Of a stretch of 64,000 bases of DNA, positions 1 through 11,436 are shown in pieces. Position 1 is the stretch's first letter; each line of letters begins with the position of its first letter. The translations under genes were made by a program, and so were the position numbers. Source of the stretch: Nipponacmea schrenckii (Eukaryota > Mollusca > Gastropoda > Lottiidae); the NCBI GenBank assembly GCA_030562195.1, contig CM060200.1, positions 23,351,023 through 23,415,022 of the forward strand, given 5' to 3'. The notes beneath the pieces were generated by a model, which had not been told where the DNA came from, made no database searches, and saw nothing but the letters and a program-made list of their open reading frames with translations.

Positions 1-394
1 TCTTATCAATTCCAATGCTTACACCCAGTTTTATTAAAATTTATTGAAAATTGTGGCTACTACAGTGTCTAAAACATACGTTGACGGACCGACAGACCGA
101 TAGATCGACTGACAGGAGCGACGACAATATATAGAAAGTATCTATCGATATTTAGTTTCCTTTGATCAATTTTGTTGTTAATGGATTTACTTATGCCAGA
201 AAGAGAAATTATCAACTATTGTTCTTTTCCATTATTTCAAGGGAGAAAAACAGAAGAATAATTTATGATTATAGAAATCCGATCACCCCATCGATCAATT
301 ACAAGAAAACGATTATGAATAGCTTTATTAGCCAGGCAAATTCCAGGAATGCCATAATCACACAATTATTTATTACGATAATGGTAAATTTCTC
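1..394. other. No gene recognised
   Basis: AT-rich sequence with a short run of GAC/GAT-rich imperfect repeats near 80-125. The open frame at 162-416 has no recognisable domain. The downstream exons of the minus-strand receptor gene should lie on this side of 989, but I could not find a transmembrane-3 exon here, so they are probably beyond the window edge. Confidence 0.5.
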
Positions 395-717
395 TTTAAG
401 GGATATTGCGTCTTAAATTTTAGTTTTCAAGAATGGTCAATATGAGTATATAGGTCATCAGAGAAGTAACATGGTGTCATAAAGTAACAGATTCTCTAAA
501 ATCTGGATTTTGAATCTGAAGTAATTTTTGAAAAACGCTAAATCAATTTATTGAAGATTTTCAATAATCAAATGTATCTAAATGGATTATTTCTTATTTC
601 ATTTATATTTATTTATCTTATATGTTATTTTTGGCAGCAGGTATATTTACTGATGAATAAGGCCCTTATTAGCCAAATTTTCAAATTTAATGTTCATTCT
701 CAGGCCTATTTCCCTTT
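395..717 (+). repeat. Dispersed ~330-bp repeat, copy 1
   Basis: Shares long blocks with 40062-40404 and with the two halves at 16640-17215. Shared text includes GGTCAATATGAGTATATA, the GGTATATTTA-TGATGAATA segment and the ending AGGCCTATTTCCCTTTAA. No coding capacity is seen. The repeat class is unknown. The three copies lie in the same orientation. Confidence 0.75.
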
Positions 718-988
718 AAGAAATTGAATAGGAGAGACAGAACCTAATCGAGATGTCGAAATAGAAATTTTCACATGATAATAATCTTTAATTAAAGTAT
801 CTTTAAAATGATTAAATGTTTTTTCTTGAAAGAGGTGCTTACAGTACGCTATGTTGTATAATTATTTACTATTTTACTGAATGACGGTGATCTATCTACA
901 TGTATACCGTAAATACCCATGCGTTCTTGATTTATGGAGGTCATTTTAAAGGATATTTAAGAATACCAAGAATACAAAAGGTACATAC

Positions 989-1405
989 CTGGTATAATTC
1001 AACCACTTTGCACATAACATTACCTAGAAACCAGGTTTCCCAAATAGTTTGAGCGTACGATGGTGGCAAACACAAGATTAAAACTAACAAATCAGCGACA
1101 GCCAAATTTACTAAAAATAAATTAGTTGTCGTTCGCAGTCTTAAAGTTCTCCAAACTACAAAACAAACCAACGAATTTCCAGTTAGGCCAAATATAAAAA
1201 CTATGATATACAACACCGTAAAGAACCATTCATGTATCTGGGGTTTTAAAAAGGCGTATATTTCATCTAGTAGATGTTTATCTGAATAGTAACATTGGCC
1301 CTCGCCTTCATATTTGCAAGGTGTACTGTACACTGTTAAATTCTGTATGACAGAATAGTTGATGTCGCCATCACCAAGTACCGTTATTTTGTCTTCATAT
1401 GTCAT
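989..1405 (-). CDS. Neuropeptide GPCR, orexin/allatotropin receptor-like, first coding exon (partial)
   Basis: Start ATG is 1403-1405 on the minus strand. The exon ends at 989 at a CCAG|GTATGT donor in codon phase 0-like context after ELYQ; the reading continues to 941 only as intron. The 139 residues give an extracellular N-terminus with two N-glycosylation sequons (NYS, NLT), TM1 with the GN motif (FGLTGNSLVCFVV), the TTNLFLVNLAVADLL TM2 core and the conserved TM3-top cysteine in GNVMCKVV. The KPQIHEWFFTVLYIIVF lead-in and CLPPS in TM2 are typical of the invertebrate allatotropin/orexin receptor group, class A, Gq-type peptide receptors of neurons. The remaining exons (TM3-TM7) are not seen in the window. 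A damaged copy of this exon's start region lies at 5649-5720. Confidence 0.82.
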
Positions 1406-2384
1406 AGTTTATGAAATTGACAAACTCTTTTGGTCTTAATTGGTCAAAAATGTTAATGAAATGAAATCAAAGATTTTTTAAAAAAACATTTTCACAAACG
1501 AAAGCGCGCCTTAACCATCACAATTAGGTAGAATCAGGAAAAATATTAGTTTATAATGCAGATTATATCACAAAGGTACAATATATAATTTAATCGTTTT
1601 GCATAAACCACTACAGTTGGAGCACAAACATATCCAAAAGTTCATTATAATTTAAATAAATGAAGTTTGCCACAGAACTGTTAGTCTCAAATGAAGTATT
1701 AATATATGAATTGTATATCATAGTTTACACAAGACTACTCTATTGTCAGTATATGTCATCGAATCACAACAGAATGAAACTATTGCACGCTGATCTTCTG
1801 TGACGAGAAATTGACTGAATGGTACGTCAAGTAGTTTCATCTATTACCTACATTAGCTTAGTATTCTCGATAAGAGAATGTCTTCTAGTCATTTCCGTAG
1901 AGATGTCCGTACCATCCATTAAGACTTCGTTCCAAATAACCAACATTACTTATCAATTACCTTCTTTATAAATAAGAAAACCAGTACCCTATAATGATGC
2001 ACCAATAGTTAAACCTCTAATTTGTTTCGGAAATTTAAATATAAGTGCTTGTTTTCAAAAGAAGGAAGACTGAAACACCACATCAATTTTATGTTTCACA
2101 GAAAGTATTCCCTAGATATGATCTGTACCTACTTGCAACCGCTTAAGTATTATCCGCTTAATAACCCTATTCCTTGAAGTGAGGTGTTGTCGGCTGACAT
2201 CTAATCTGTCGAAGACAAGCTAATTCGATAGCTTATCACTGACTTAGGTAACAAGGGCAATTCTGTTTTTGTGAGACATGGTTTACGTAAAAAAAAAATT
2301 TTAGGAGCCGATTTTTGAATTTCGCTTTTGCATTTTTGCTACATCCGGTTGATTTGTTTTCAAACTTTGGGGGCTTATATATTG
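1406..2384. other. Upstream flank of the receptor gene, no second gene
   Basis: Presumed 5' UTR, promoter and intergenic DNA of the minus-strand receptor. I see no convincing TATA box or other coding exon. Confidence 0.5.
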
Positions 2385-2440
2385 TGACCTTGACCTTTGA
2401 TGACCTTGACATTTAGTAGATCAAAGGTCAATGACCTTGG
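2385..2440. promoter_or_regulatory. Cluster of TGACCT (AGGTCA) half-sites
   Basis: Within 56 bases there are five TGACCT or AGGTCA half-sites: 2385, 2391, 2401, the inverted one at 2425 and 2432. Two of them extend to TGACCTTGA, the reverse complement of the TCAAGGTCA monomer site bound by ERR/SF-1-type nuclear receptors. It may equally be a simple degenerate repeat, since TGACCTT tracts are frequent in molluscan intergenic DNA. Confidence 0.3.
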
Positions 2441-2706
2441 CTATCAGCTGATACTTTGACAACTTCTTCCGGTTATATAGCTGCCTGAAAAGAGCAACAT
2501 TCACAACTTTGGATTTGTCTTGAGCGCGACCTAATTCATAAAGAAGATTATTAATGCTTTTCTGAAAGTAATAAATTCTAACCATTATTTTTTTTTCGCC
2601 AAAACTATCTTAAAGAGTTTACTTTTTTTTCATAAATGAAATGAACGAACACTTTTACATCTTTTTAAACTAACTGGCCTAATGAAAACGGACAACGCCA
2701 TGTTGT

Positions 2707-4761
2707 GTGCAGTTAGGGACATTTTTTCATGGCATTTCTTATTCCCTTTCGATTGCAATAGACAAGTTAGCTCCTGAAAAGACTGTGACTAAGACTGTAA
2801 GGCATAATAATGTTTGGTTCACCGATGATGTCAAAGAACAACGATGTAAAGTTAGAAGAAAGGAAAGAATATGGCGTAAGTACAGGGAAGATCACCAATG
2901 GACGGCACTGAAAAAAGAAAGAAACCGTTACAAATGGCAGCTAAACAAGTCTAAAGGATTTAATATGTCAGATCTAATAATACAATCTCAAGGAAATGTA
3001 AAAAATCTATATGCAGTATTTAATAAGCTTACGGGCAAGAACAATGACAATCCAATGCCACGAGATAAAACTGATGCGGATTTAGCTGAACAGTTTGGAC
3101 ATTTTTTCTATGACAAAATCACAAAAATTCGCGATAGTCTGAACGACAATGATAAATATATTCCTACATCCGATAACAAAGTTTTTATAATGAACAGTTT
3201 TAAAACCGTTTCTCATGATCAGATAAGAAAACTTATCTGTTCCATGCCAACTAAGTCATGTGAGTTGGACTGCATTCCAACATCATTAATAAAAGAACCT
3301 AACGTGTTGGATGTTATGGTTCCTATCATTTGTGACGTTATAAACAACTCCTTAGAAGATGGATCTTTTGTAAACTCGTGGAAGCTAGCAATAGTTCGAC
3401 CACTTTTGAAAAAAACAGGCATGGAGCTGATAGAATCGAACTACAGACCAGTCAGTAATCTTGGATTTATTTCTAAACTTTTAGAAAAGGTTGTTTTACA
3501 ACAATTCAATAGTCACTGTGAAAATCATTGCCTTATGCCTGGATATCAGTCGGCATATCGAAAGGGATTTAGTTGTGAAACTGCCCTTTTGAAATTAATG
3601 AACGATATACTGTGGGCTAAAGAACGACAGGAAGTAACTGCATTAGTGGCAATGGATTTATCAGCTGCTTTCGACACGGTTGACCATGAGGTACTTCTGG
3701 ATGTGCTGAAAGTAAACTTTGGGTTAGAAGGCCCGGTTCACCACTGGTTTGACTCTTACCTTCGACCACGTCAATTCAAAGTGAATGTTGGAAATAGCTA
3801 TTCAACTCCGAAAGATCTAAGTTTTTCCGTGCCTCAAGGATCTTGTGCCGGCCCTGTACTATACCTGGCATATGCTTCTACTATACAGAAAATAGTACCA
3901 TCTCATATTACTTTGCACGGTTATGCAGATGATCACGCAACAACAGAGTCGTTTCGTCCTGAGGGTCAAAATGAAGAGCAAATCGTTTCAAATTTAGAAT
4001 CCACTGCAAGAAGTATAAATGACTGGATGAATGCCAATAGGCTCCGTATGAATGCGTCCAAAACGGAATTTATCATGTTCGGGTCAAAGGCTCAACTTGA
4101 CAAGTGTCATAAACAGTCCATTGATATATGTGGTAGTTCTGTCAACTCTAGTGACTTTGTTAAATATCTTGGAGCATACTTAGACCAGGAGCTGTCACTA
4201 AAACATCATATAACAGTTAAATGCCAAGCTGCAATGATTGGAATAAAAAGACTGAAACTGATTAGAAGGTTCCTGTCAAGAGAAACAATAGCACTGGGCA
4301 TTGTCATGAGTCATCTGGACTATTCGAACAGTATATTTATCAATCTACCGCAATGTGACATAAATCGACTTCAGAGGGTGCAGAACATAGCAGCGAGAAC
4401 AGTGCTAGGTAGTTAAGGAGAATTTTCAACTACAAAATGTCTCAAAAAACTACATTGGTTGCCTATCCGACTAAGAATTAAACATAAAGTTTTAACAATA
4501 GTATACAAAGCCTTATCTGGACAGACTCCAAAATACATCCAAGATATGTTAGTGATAAGGGAAAATACGAGAAATCTTAGGTCTAACAGTAAAGGTGTGT
4601 TATTACAAGTACCGATACTAAAAAGGGAAACTTTTGCAGCGCGCTCTTTTGCGTACCAAGGACCTGTTTGGTGGAACGCTCTTCCTACTCCAATTAAAGA
4701 ATCATTAAGTGTAGATGTTTTTAAAAGATCTCTGAAAACGATTCTCTTTGAAGAATTCTAA
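2707..4761 (+). pseudogene. Reverse transcriptase of the truncated LINE, one in-frame stop
   Basis: The frame is open from 2707 to 4413, meets TAA at 4414-4416 and continues in the same frame to 4761, so a single nonsense codon separates two parts. Part one holds the RT domain: the YRPVSNL block, MDLSAAFDTVDH (finger/palm), SVPQGS and the catalytic YADD at 3922-3933. Part two, with LHWLPIRLRIKHKVL then YKALSGQTPKYI and WWNALP, is the usual C-terminal tail of L2/CR1 RTs, which shows that the frame once ran through. The apparent start is GTG after a stop codon, not a real initiation site. A 67-aa minus-strand frame inside is a shadow. Confidence 0.85.
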
Positions 4762-4780
4762 TATACAACAATCCTTAGCA

Positions 4781-5035
4781 GTTAGTTTTTCTGTGATTAT
4801 TTCTAAATAGAATAGTTTTTAGCAGGATCTAGCCAATTTTCTGTGATACATTTTTAACATAAGTTAGTTAAGTCAGTTTGTCTGTGATAATTTTTAATGA
4901 AATAGTTTTTAGCAGGATTTAGTCAGTTTTTCTTTGATAATTTTTATTGAAATAGATTTTAGCAGGATTTAGTCAATTTCTCTGTGATTATTTTTAATGA
5001 AATGGTTTTTAGCAGGATCCAGTCAGTTGCCTTCA
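4781..5035 (+). repeat. Tandem repeat in LINE 3' UTR
   Basis: Four to five imperfect units of about 50-60 bp, each containing a CTGTGATTATTTTTAATGAA-like block followed by TTTTTAGCAGGAT. It lies between the RT stop codon and the LINE 3' end, so it belongs to the element. Confidence 0.8.
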
Positions 5036-5205
5036 TGAGCATGCACTGTTTGTATCTTTACTTACTTTAATGTCTCTTAATTGATATGAACTTTGCCTAG
5101 ATTACTATTTATTTATGTACATGAATGTAATTTTTTAAAGCGCCTTTGATGATGCTATATCCTAAAAAGCGCTATATCAAATAAAGTATTTGTATTTGTA
5201 TCAAC

Positions 5206-5648
5206 TGTTCGTCTCTTTGTGTAGTATTTGGGGTCCCGGTTTATTTATTCCATTAAAGTCTCTCCGAAAGGTGTAAAAATCAAAGGAGCAAGTGTTTAAC
5301 TGAAGCGGCTCCCACCTTCATATGATCAAGTTTATTAAAACCGTTTAATAAGGATTGGACAGATTTGATGACAGGTCGCAATGGATTCTCCGACGTCTGT
5401 CAAATATATAGGTTACAATTCTCCTTTATTCAATTCTAATTTCAAAGTCAATAGTATTTTTTTTTTCTAAAACCATTGTCAACATACAACTGTTAATGGA
5501 ACAATCAATTTTAAATCTGATTTTCTTTTTGGTCGTTTATAATCTAGTTTTCGTCATCCTTGATCTACTTAAATATTCCCCTATTACCTAAACTTCTTTG
5601 TCTTTCATTCTTGAAACTACTGCCCTACTCTTTTGCTTTCTGTATTTG
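5206..5648. other. Intergenic, nothing recognised
   Basis: AT-rich DNA between the LINE tail and the duplicated receptor fragment. No open frame of note and no clear repeat structure. Confidence 0.5.
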
Positions 5649-5720
5649 TACCATCACCAAGTACCGTTACTTTATCTTCGTATGTCATATTTTATGACAT
5701 TGAAGACTTCTTTAGGTCTT
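5649..5720 (-). pseudogene. Duplicated fragment of the receptor gene start region
   Basis: Closely matches 1366-1437, the first ~12 codons, start codon and adjacent 5' UTR of the receptor gene at 989-1405, in the same orientation. Shared blocks include CCATCACCAAGTACCGTTA and TATGTCATA, with scattered substitutions. Likeness fades on both sides: no TM1 or TM2 sequence follows, so this is a decayed partial duplication or a misplaced alternative first exon, not a second receptor. Confidence 0.75.
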
Positions 5721-6261
5721 AAAAGGTCTGATTGATTCGGCAAATAAAGTGCTTCAATGACAAAAAGTCTTGTGTGTATTGAACAGGAATGTTCGATTTC
5801 AATCTCTATCTTTATAGCATCTCCTGTAAGGGAAACTACCTACAATCTTAACCTGAAACTTAAGGATTGAAAGAGGTTTGCTAGATTTGTCGAAGACACT
5901 GAAAGGATCAATTGGCTCCTTTTCACATCCAGACGTCTGTTTAAATTTTAAGCGTTTTCTGACTTTGTAATGCAATGTTCTTTTTGTGATATAAACTGAT
6001 TACTAAAAAATTAATGATCGGTATAAACAAAACCAATTATCAATGATTAGACTTCACATGAATAATATTAATCCGATGTTAAACATGCCGACTGGAAGCC
6101 AGTGGCTTGTATTGCGATTCACAAGCAGACAACTGGAAGTAACTCAAATGACGCCATTTTGTTTTTAACAAGGCTTGCTCGCATAAATTTCTTTACAATA
6201 TGAAAATTTAGTGAAATTCGCAGTAATAAGTTGACGCAAAAATTTCATGATTTACTGTGAT
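5721..6261. other. Intergenic, nothing recognised
   Basis: AT-rich, no gene. A small imperfect hairpin (GCCAGTGGCTTGT near 6098) is visible, without further support. Confidence 0.4.
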
Positions 6262-6352
6262 TAGTGACCTCATCAAACACTCACTTTTGGTGATTTGCAG
6301 GAATCACAGACGCCTTGAAGAAAATTGGAATGGTGCTGACTGATCCTATTAG
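6262..6352. repeat. Dispersed short repeat with TTGCAGGAATCACAGAC core
   Basis: Matches 32300-32392 over about 90 bases, including GATTAGTG near the start, the TTGCAGGAAYCACAG core and GAAAATTGGAATG afterwards. A third, more diverged copy is at 34181-34316. No coding capacity; probably a small inverted-repeat element or SINE fragment. Confidence 0.65.
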
Positions 6353-7764
6353 TTTCCGCATTTACACACACAAATAATTGGAAAACCTCTTTACAATCAT
6401 TTTAAACGGGTTAATGTTTTTATCATATTACAGTCTGACATAGAAAAAAAACATCATAACTACCTATATTTTTTTCTTCGCCTACATATGAATAATCTTA
6501 AGTACCTCAGTGATTCAATTTTCTTACCTATCAAATTACGACAAATAAAATAAGGGAGAAGTGATGTCATTGCAACCTCGACATGGAATAATTTCCGAAG
6601 AAGAACTTAGACACGTTCTTAAAGATGAAGATGGAGTAACTGTAATGAAGCGTTAATTTCATATCCTTTCTTCATGATTAAAAAAAACAGCTAGGCCAAA
6701 GTAACAGGAGTTCAGTGACGGCGCCGGTGGCAGTACAAAGGTGCTGTAGATTGGGAGGGCATTTACGGTTTGTGGTTTTTGCCCTCAATTGTACCCCGAC
6801 GTCATTTCAAACAAATCTAAAACTGTGATTTATATGTTGTTAACCCATAATATGACTCGTATTGGATTACATCGAATCAAAGGTTTTCCGTGGCGAAATA
6901 CCTTGCAATTATTTCTCCCCAGAACGTTTTTTTGGATCTCAATTTCGACAGTTATCATAGCTAGAGACGACAATATCTGCCTATTACCATAGGCATTCTT
7001 TAAAATATTCAGTGGGAAAATGAAACAGGGTTATACTTTCAGCTGCAATACAATTACAAAAACTACATTGATGAAAATAGAATGTACTTTAAGAGAGATG
7101 CTATAACTGACATTTTATTAACTCTATGAACAAAAGACAAGTCTATCATTTTAGATATCCAGCAAGATATTGTGTGACAACACACGCAATGTCTGTAAAA
7201 ACAACTGTGTTCATATAGTTTATGGAGAGAGAAGCTAGAAACACAAGTCAATGGAGAAAAAAAATAAACGGCGAAAAAGTGTGAATTTCATTACAGATGG
7301 ACATAATTGCCGACTGTGGTCAAATTATGAGTTATGACTAATCCGTACTACATGGTAAAATTAAGAAAAACACTGATTCATATAATTGCCACCAGTAGCT
7401 AAGTGGCGAAAACTATTTATGTCGTACAAAAGCGGTTGCAATGGTACCTGACGTGGCCTGGGTGAATCTTATGGTGGCATGATAAAATTCTCAAAATTCT
7501 CTTTGACAAAGAATTCAACTCTTAAGACGATTCGAAGAACAACGTGTCTTGTTAAACAATGTTTAGACCTTTTCAATGTTACAACGGTCGAAGACTTTAT
7601 TAAACCCAGACGCAGATGTAATTCGAACGAATAGAAGCTAATCGTGCCTAGCCCCGCCAATATCCCACATCTCGTATATATTTCTATTCCCGCCTTTAGT
7701 CGACGTACACGCAATACACTACCAAAATAGTAATACCCATTGAAACGCACTGACCTACATCATT
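6353..7764. other. Intergenic, no gene recognised
   Basis: Several short open frames occur on both strands (for example 6789-6992 and 7469-7750 minus) but none has a recognisable domain or splice context. Confidence 0.5.
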
Positions 7765-7909
7765 GGTTTAAACAATATTTATTTCATTAAACAATATCAA
7801 TTTCTATATACAGGATTTACGGTAGTCAATACGGAAACAAGCTTGGAGCTTATTCTAATTTGCCTCGACTATAATATATATACAATGGACATATAGATGA
7901 ATAAATATA

Positions 7910-8010
7910 TAAATACACGAATAATGAATAAATGAACAATGGAAAAGTGAACAATGAATAAATGAATAATGAATGGATAGATGAATGAATGAATAAATGA
8001 ATGGATAAAT
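7910..8010. repeat. GAAT/GAATAAAT microsatellite
   Basis: Imperfect tandem GAAT/GGAT/GAAC units within the 3' UTR of the minus-strand LINE. The 153-aa minus frame across it is low-complexity and not a gene. Confidence 0.8.
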
Positions 8011-8093
8011 GAAATAGTAAATCAATCAGTGGTATGATGGTCGTTCTAAACAAGTTAAAATAAAGATAACAGTCAATGTGTGTGAGGTATATA

Positions 8094-11000
8094 TCACGTA
8101 ATGGGGTCAAAACGTTTGGTTGAAGAAATGAAGTTATGTACAGTTTGGAATATATTAACGTTAATTTGGAAGGATAGAGAGGGAATGCCGTGTAAGAGAG
8201 CTGATATAGAATTGTGGTGTTGAGGTAGAAGGTCAATAGTTGATGAACGATGAGAAGAAAAGTTTCTACAGAAAAGAAGGAAATGCTCGCTGTCTTCAAA
8301 TAAGTGGCCACATGAGCAGGATGGATTATCAGAAATGTGCATTAAGAATTTGTGAGCATTAAGAGATGATTTGGAATGTCGTAATCTGGTGTGGACGATC
8401 TGCAGGGAGCGTTCACCAAAGTAAAAATATGAAGGAACGTCTGATATTGGGTATAATTTAGATATTTTGTTTTTGAATATACTTAAGGAGGTAGAGTTGC
8501 GTACGGAAGATGATAGACTGTTCCAGGATAATACAGAAGAAAGTAAAAATGATGATTTATAAGATTCTGTCTTACAAGATATGGTACGAAGCTGATCTGA
8601 ATTTCTAACGGAATATGGATTCAAAATAGACGTTTCTGGTGGAACCAGAATACTCAGATATTGAGGTGTTAACCTTTTAGCCATCTTGTAAAATAAAACT
8701 AATTTATGAAAAGATCTGCGGTCGTGCAAAGTAGTGAACCCGGATTCTTTATATAAAACTATATGAGACGTGCCACGTACGAGACCTGTAATTGTGCGTA
8801 TTGCATCTAAATGTAACTTTTCAAGCTTGTTGGAATCGAATTGAGAACAGTTTGACCAGAGTACGTCTGCGTAATCAAAAATGGGTAAAATGAATTGTTT
8901 GTATAGAGTTTCTAGTGATTTCCTTGAGAGTCTATATTTGAGGCTTCGAAGACAGTCAATCATTTTAGAAGATTTCGATACAATATAATTTATATGCGCA
9001 GTCCAAAAACAATCTTTATTAAAAATAACTCCCAAGTGTTTGTGAGAATCAGAATCAGTTAAAATATTTCCATTAAAATTAAGGGCAAAAACAGAAGGGG
9101 TTATCTTTCTCGAAAAAGTTATACATGTTGTTTTGTCGGGATTAAAAGTCACTTTCCATTTTCTTGACCAATCAAAAATAGTTTGAATATCTTCATTAAG
9201 CATTTGACAACACCTCGCTTTATCTTCAATACTAAGATAAAGCGAGGTGTCATCAGCGAAAAGGCGTATATTAGAATTTATATGTTCTGTAATATCATTT
9301 ATAAAAACCAGAAAAAGAAGCGGCCCAAGCACAGAGCCTTGGGGAACACCGGCGTTCAATTGCTTACTATTTGACCTTACGCCGTTTAAAACTACTGATT
9401 GATTTCTCTCTGTAAGATAATTCTCTAAAAGAGCTAAAAGTTTACCACGTATTCCTACTGAGTTAAGTTTGTGTGACAGGGCCTTTAGCCAAATTTTATC
9501 AAAAGCACGACTTATATCAAAGAAAACCATTTTCGTTTCTATGCCATTGTCTAGGTTTCTTAATACGTCATCATAAATAGATATTAACTGGTAAGTAGTT
9601 GAGTCTTTTGGAATGAACCCAGATTGGTATTTAGTTAGAATATTATTATGTGTAAGGAAACTAAAAATGCGTTTATAAATAAGTTTCTCAAAAGCTTTTC
9701 CAATACAACTTATTAAGGAAATCGGACGATAATTAGAACACATAGTGGGATCATCTTTCTTATGTAGAGGTGTGACATTGGCGTTCTTCCAAATATCTGG
9801 GAATACCCCATATTCTTCACAGAGATTGAAAAGTTTTGACAAGGGATTTGATAATGTTTTAGAACAAAATTTTAAAATTTTATTGTTGATAAAATCAGGA
9901 CCAGTAGCCTTATTAGAATTAAGGTTATTTAAAATATTTTCGACGTCAAAAGGAGTATAAATATATTGATCTATCTTTTTGTCACAATAAATAAGGGGAG
10001 GTAACTCGTCGTCATCATCATCTACATGGGCTTGATTAGTGAAAAAGGTGTTAAAAATATCCGCTTTGTCATGATCAGAATCAATAATCGTGTTATTATA
10101 AATTAGAGGGAATGATTCCTTATAAGTATTGCCTTTTTTAGACAGCACATTTTTTAAAAGTTTCCACCAATTTCTGTCGCTAAAATTTTCCGAATTAATT
10201 GAATTGTCAAGGTTAATATAGAACTCCTTTTAAACTCGTCTAATTTCAGATATTACAAAGTTTCTTTGTTTTCGAAATTGTTGCCAATATATAGGTGAAT
10301 TGGATGATTTTGCCTTTTTGTGAGTTTTATTTCGTTTACGAATGAGTCTGCGAAGGTATCCATTCATCCATTCCGTATCACGCGGTCTTATCAAAACTGT
10401 TTTATTAGGTACATACAGATTTATTCCTTCTAATATTTTATTGGTAACTGTTTGTGCGCAAAAGTTTATATCAGAAGATTCTAAAGTATCTTACCAATTA
10501 ACATTAAAGTAAAAATCATTTAATTCAGTGGGGTTAAAATTGTTGTAGTTCCAAATTTTTCTGTACAACGGGTATCTAATTAATTTATAAAACTTCACTT
10601 TAATTAAAATGGGGTTGTGGTCACTTATGGTGCACGGTAGAGTGTCATTGCTTTCGATAAAATCAGGACAACTGACTATAGCAACGTCTAATAAAGAGCT
10701 AGAGGTATCAGTAGTTCTAGTTGGTGTATTTATAATTTGAGTTAAATTAAAGCGAGATATAATATAATGTAAGGGACTATTATTTTCAGATAAAAAGTTA
10801 ACATTAAAATCTCCAACTATTACTATGTTTTTATTTAATTCAATGGCCGATTCAATGCTTTCCTCAATAAGATTCCAGTATGTACGCTTGCTCGAAGGAG
10901 GTCTGTAAAATACACCTACTAAATAATGTTGATTATTTTGAATTAATTCAGCCCATACTGCTTCTAATCCTGGGACTTGTAATTCTGGTTTAGGTTTAAA

Positions 11001-11436
11001 AAAAATACTATTTCGAATGTATAACCCCACACCACCCCCAATTCCAATGTCTCTATGACAAAATATTGGAGAATGAAAACCAGGAATACTAAGATTATCG
11101 ATATCAGAATTCGAGGAAAGCCAAGTTTCTGAAAAGGCTAAAACATCAATATCTGAGAATTCTTCTGTTACAAGATCTAATTTAGGACAGAGGGAACGGA
11201 CATTCAGATGTAGTATACTAATAGATTTTGGCCCAGGATTGGGGATGGATATCACCAGAACGAAGAAGGGATTGTTTGCCTAAATGGTTTTGATATGAAA
11301 ATAGAAAATACTTGGGCAAATTACAGGACAATTGGTGAATATGATTAAAGTGAATAGGACAATGACCTGCTAGCTTACAATAACAAACCTGAGGGGATGT
11401 GTGATATATACTCATCACAATGATGTTAAGAAACAT
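8094..11436 (-). pseudogene. EN-RT polyprotein of LINE, two stops and one frameshift
   Basis: Reading from 11436 downwards: a ~60-residue leader, frameshift at the CCCC run (11241-11244), then endonuclease from about 11240 to 10491 with LHLNVRSL, FSETWL, GDFNV and the terminal SDHNPI motif. In-frame TAA stops occur at 10493-10491 and 10232-10230; the same frame then runs open from 10148 to 8094. The RT carries YRPISLISCIGKAFEKLI, FFDISRAFDKIW, GVPQGSVLGPLLFL and catalytic FADD at 9249-9260. The C-terminus has CSCGHLFEDSEHFLLFC (about 8270-8323). About 1,100 codons in all, the expected size of an EN-RT ORF2. With only three lesions it looks fairly young but is not functional as read. Confidence 0.85.
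11229..11253 (-). other. 2A-like motif (D-I-H-P / N-P-G-P) split by a 1-base insertion
   Basis: On the minus strand, GAT-ATC-CAT-CCC (11253-11242) is followed by one extra C (11241) and then AAT-CCT-GGG-CCA (11240-11229). Without the extra base the codons spell D-I-H-P-N-P-G-P, preceded by S-G. This is the ribosome-skipping 2A style known from N-termini of several APE-type LINEs in invertebrates. It lies just before the endonuclease, the expected place. Confidence 0.7.

Larger units (their letters stand above)
2700..5205 (+). mobile_element. LINE retrotransposon, L2/CR1-like, 5'-truncated
   Basis: A non-LTR retrotransposon whose sequence starts in the linker just before the reverse transcriptase, so the APE endonuclease is missing: 5' truncation, as is usual for LINE copies. 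The coding part runs to 4761. The 3' UTR contains a tandem repeat (4781-5035) and ends with GCGCTATATCAAATAAAG followed by a short tail of GTATTT units, the terminal style of L2/CR1-like LINEs. I could not define a target-site duplication. Confidence 0.85.
7765..11436 (-). mobile_element. LINE retrotransposon, Nimb/Jockey-superfamily-like, near full length
   Basis: Minus-strand LINE containing, in order, a leader with a broken 2A-like motif, APE endonuclease, reverse transcriptase and a C-terminal CxC-H-C zinc-knuckle-like region. The 3' end, read on the minus strand, is ATGAAATAAATATTGTTTAA at about 7769-7790, nearly identical to the 3' end of the related LINE at 49524-52218. The 3' UTR holds a GAAT-type microsatellite (7910-8010). 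The 5' end is uncertain: I see no ORF1, and the A/T-rich tract near 11875-11905 may lie outside. Clade name is from memory of family style; a phylogeny would be needed. Confidence 0.85.

Noticed and set aside
7469..7750. 93-aa minus frame near the LINE 3' end
   Set aside because: No domain and no likeness to LINE or host proteins.
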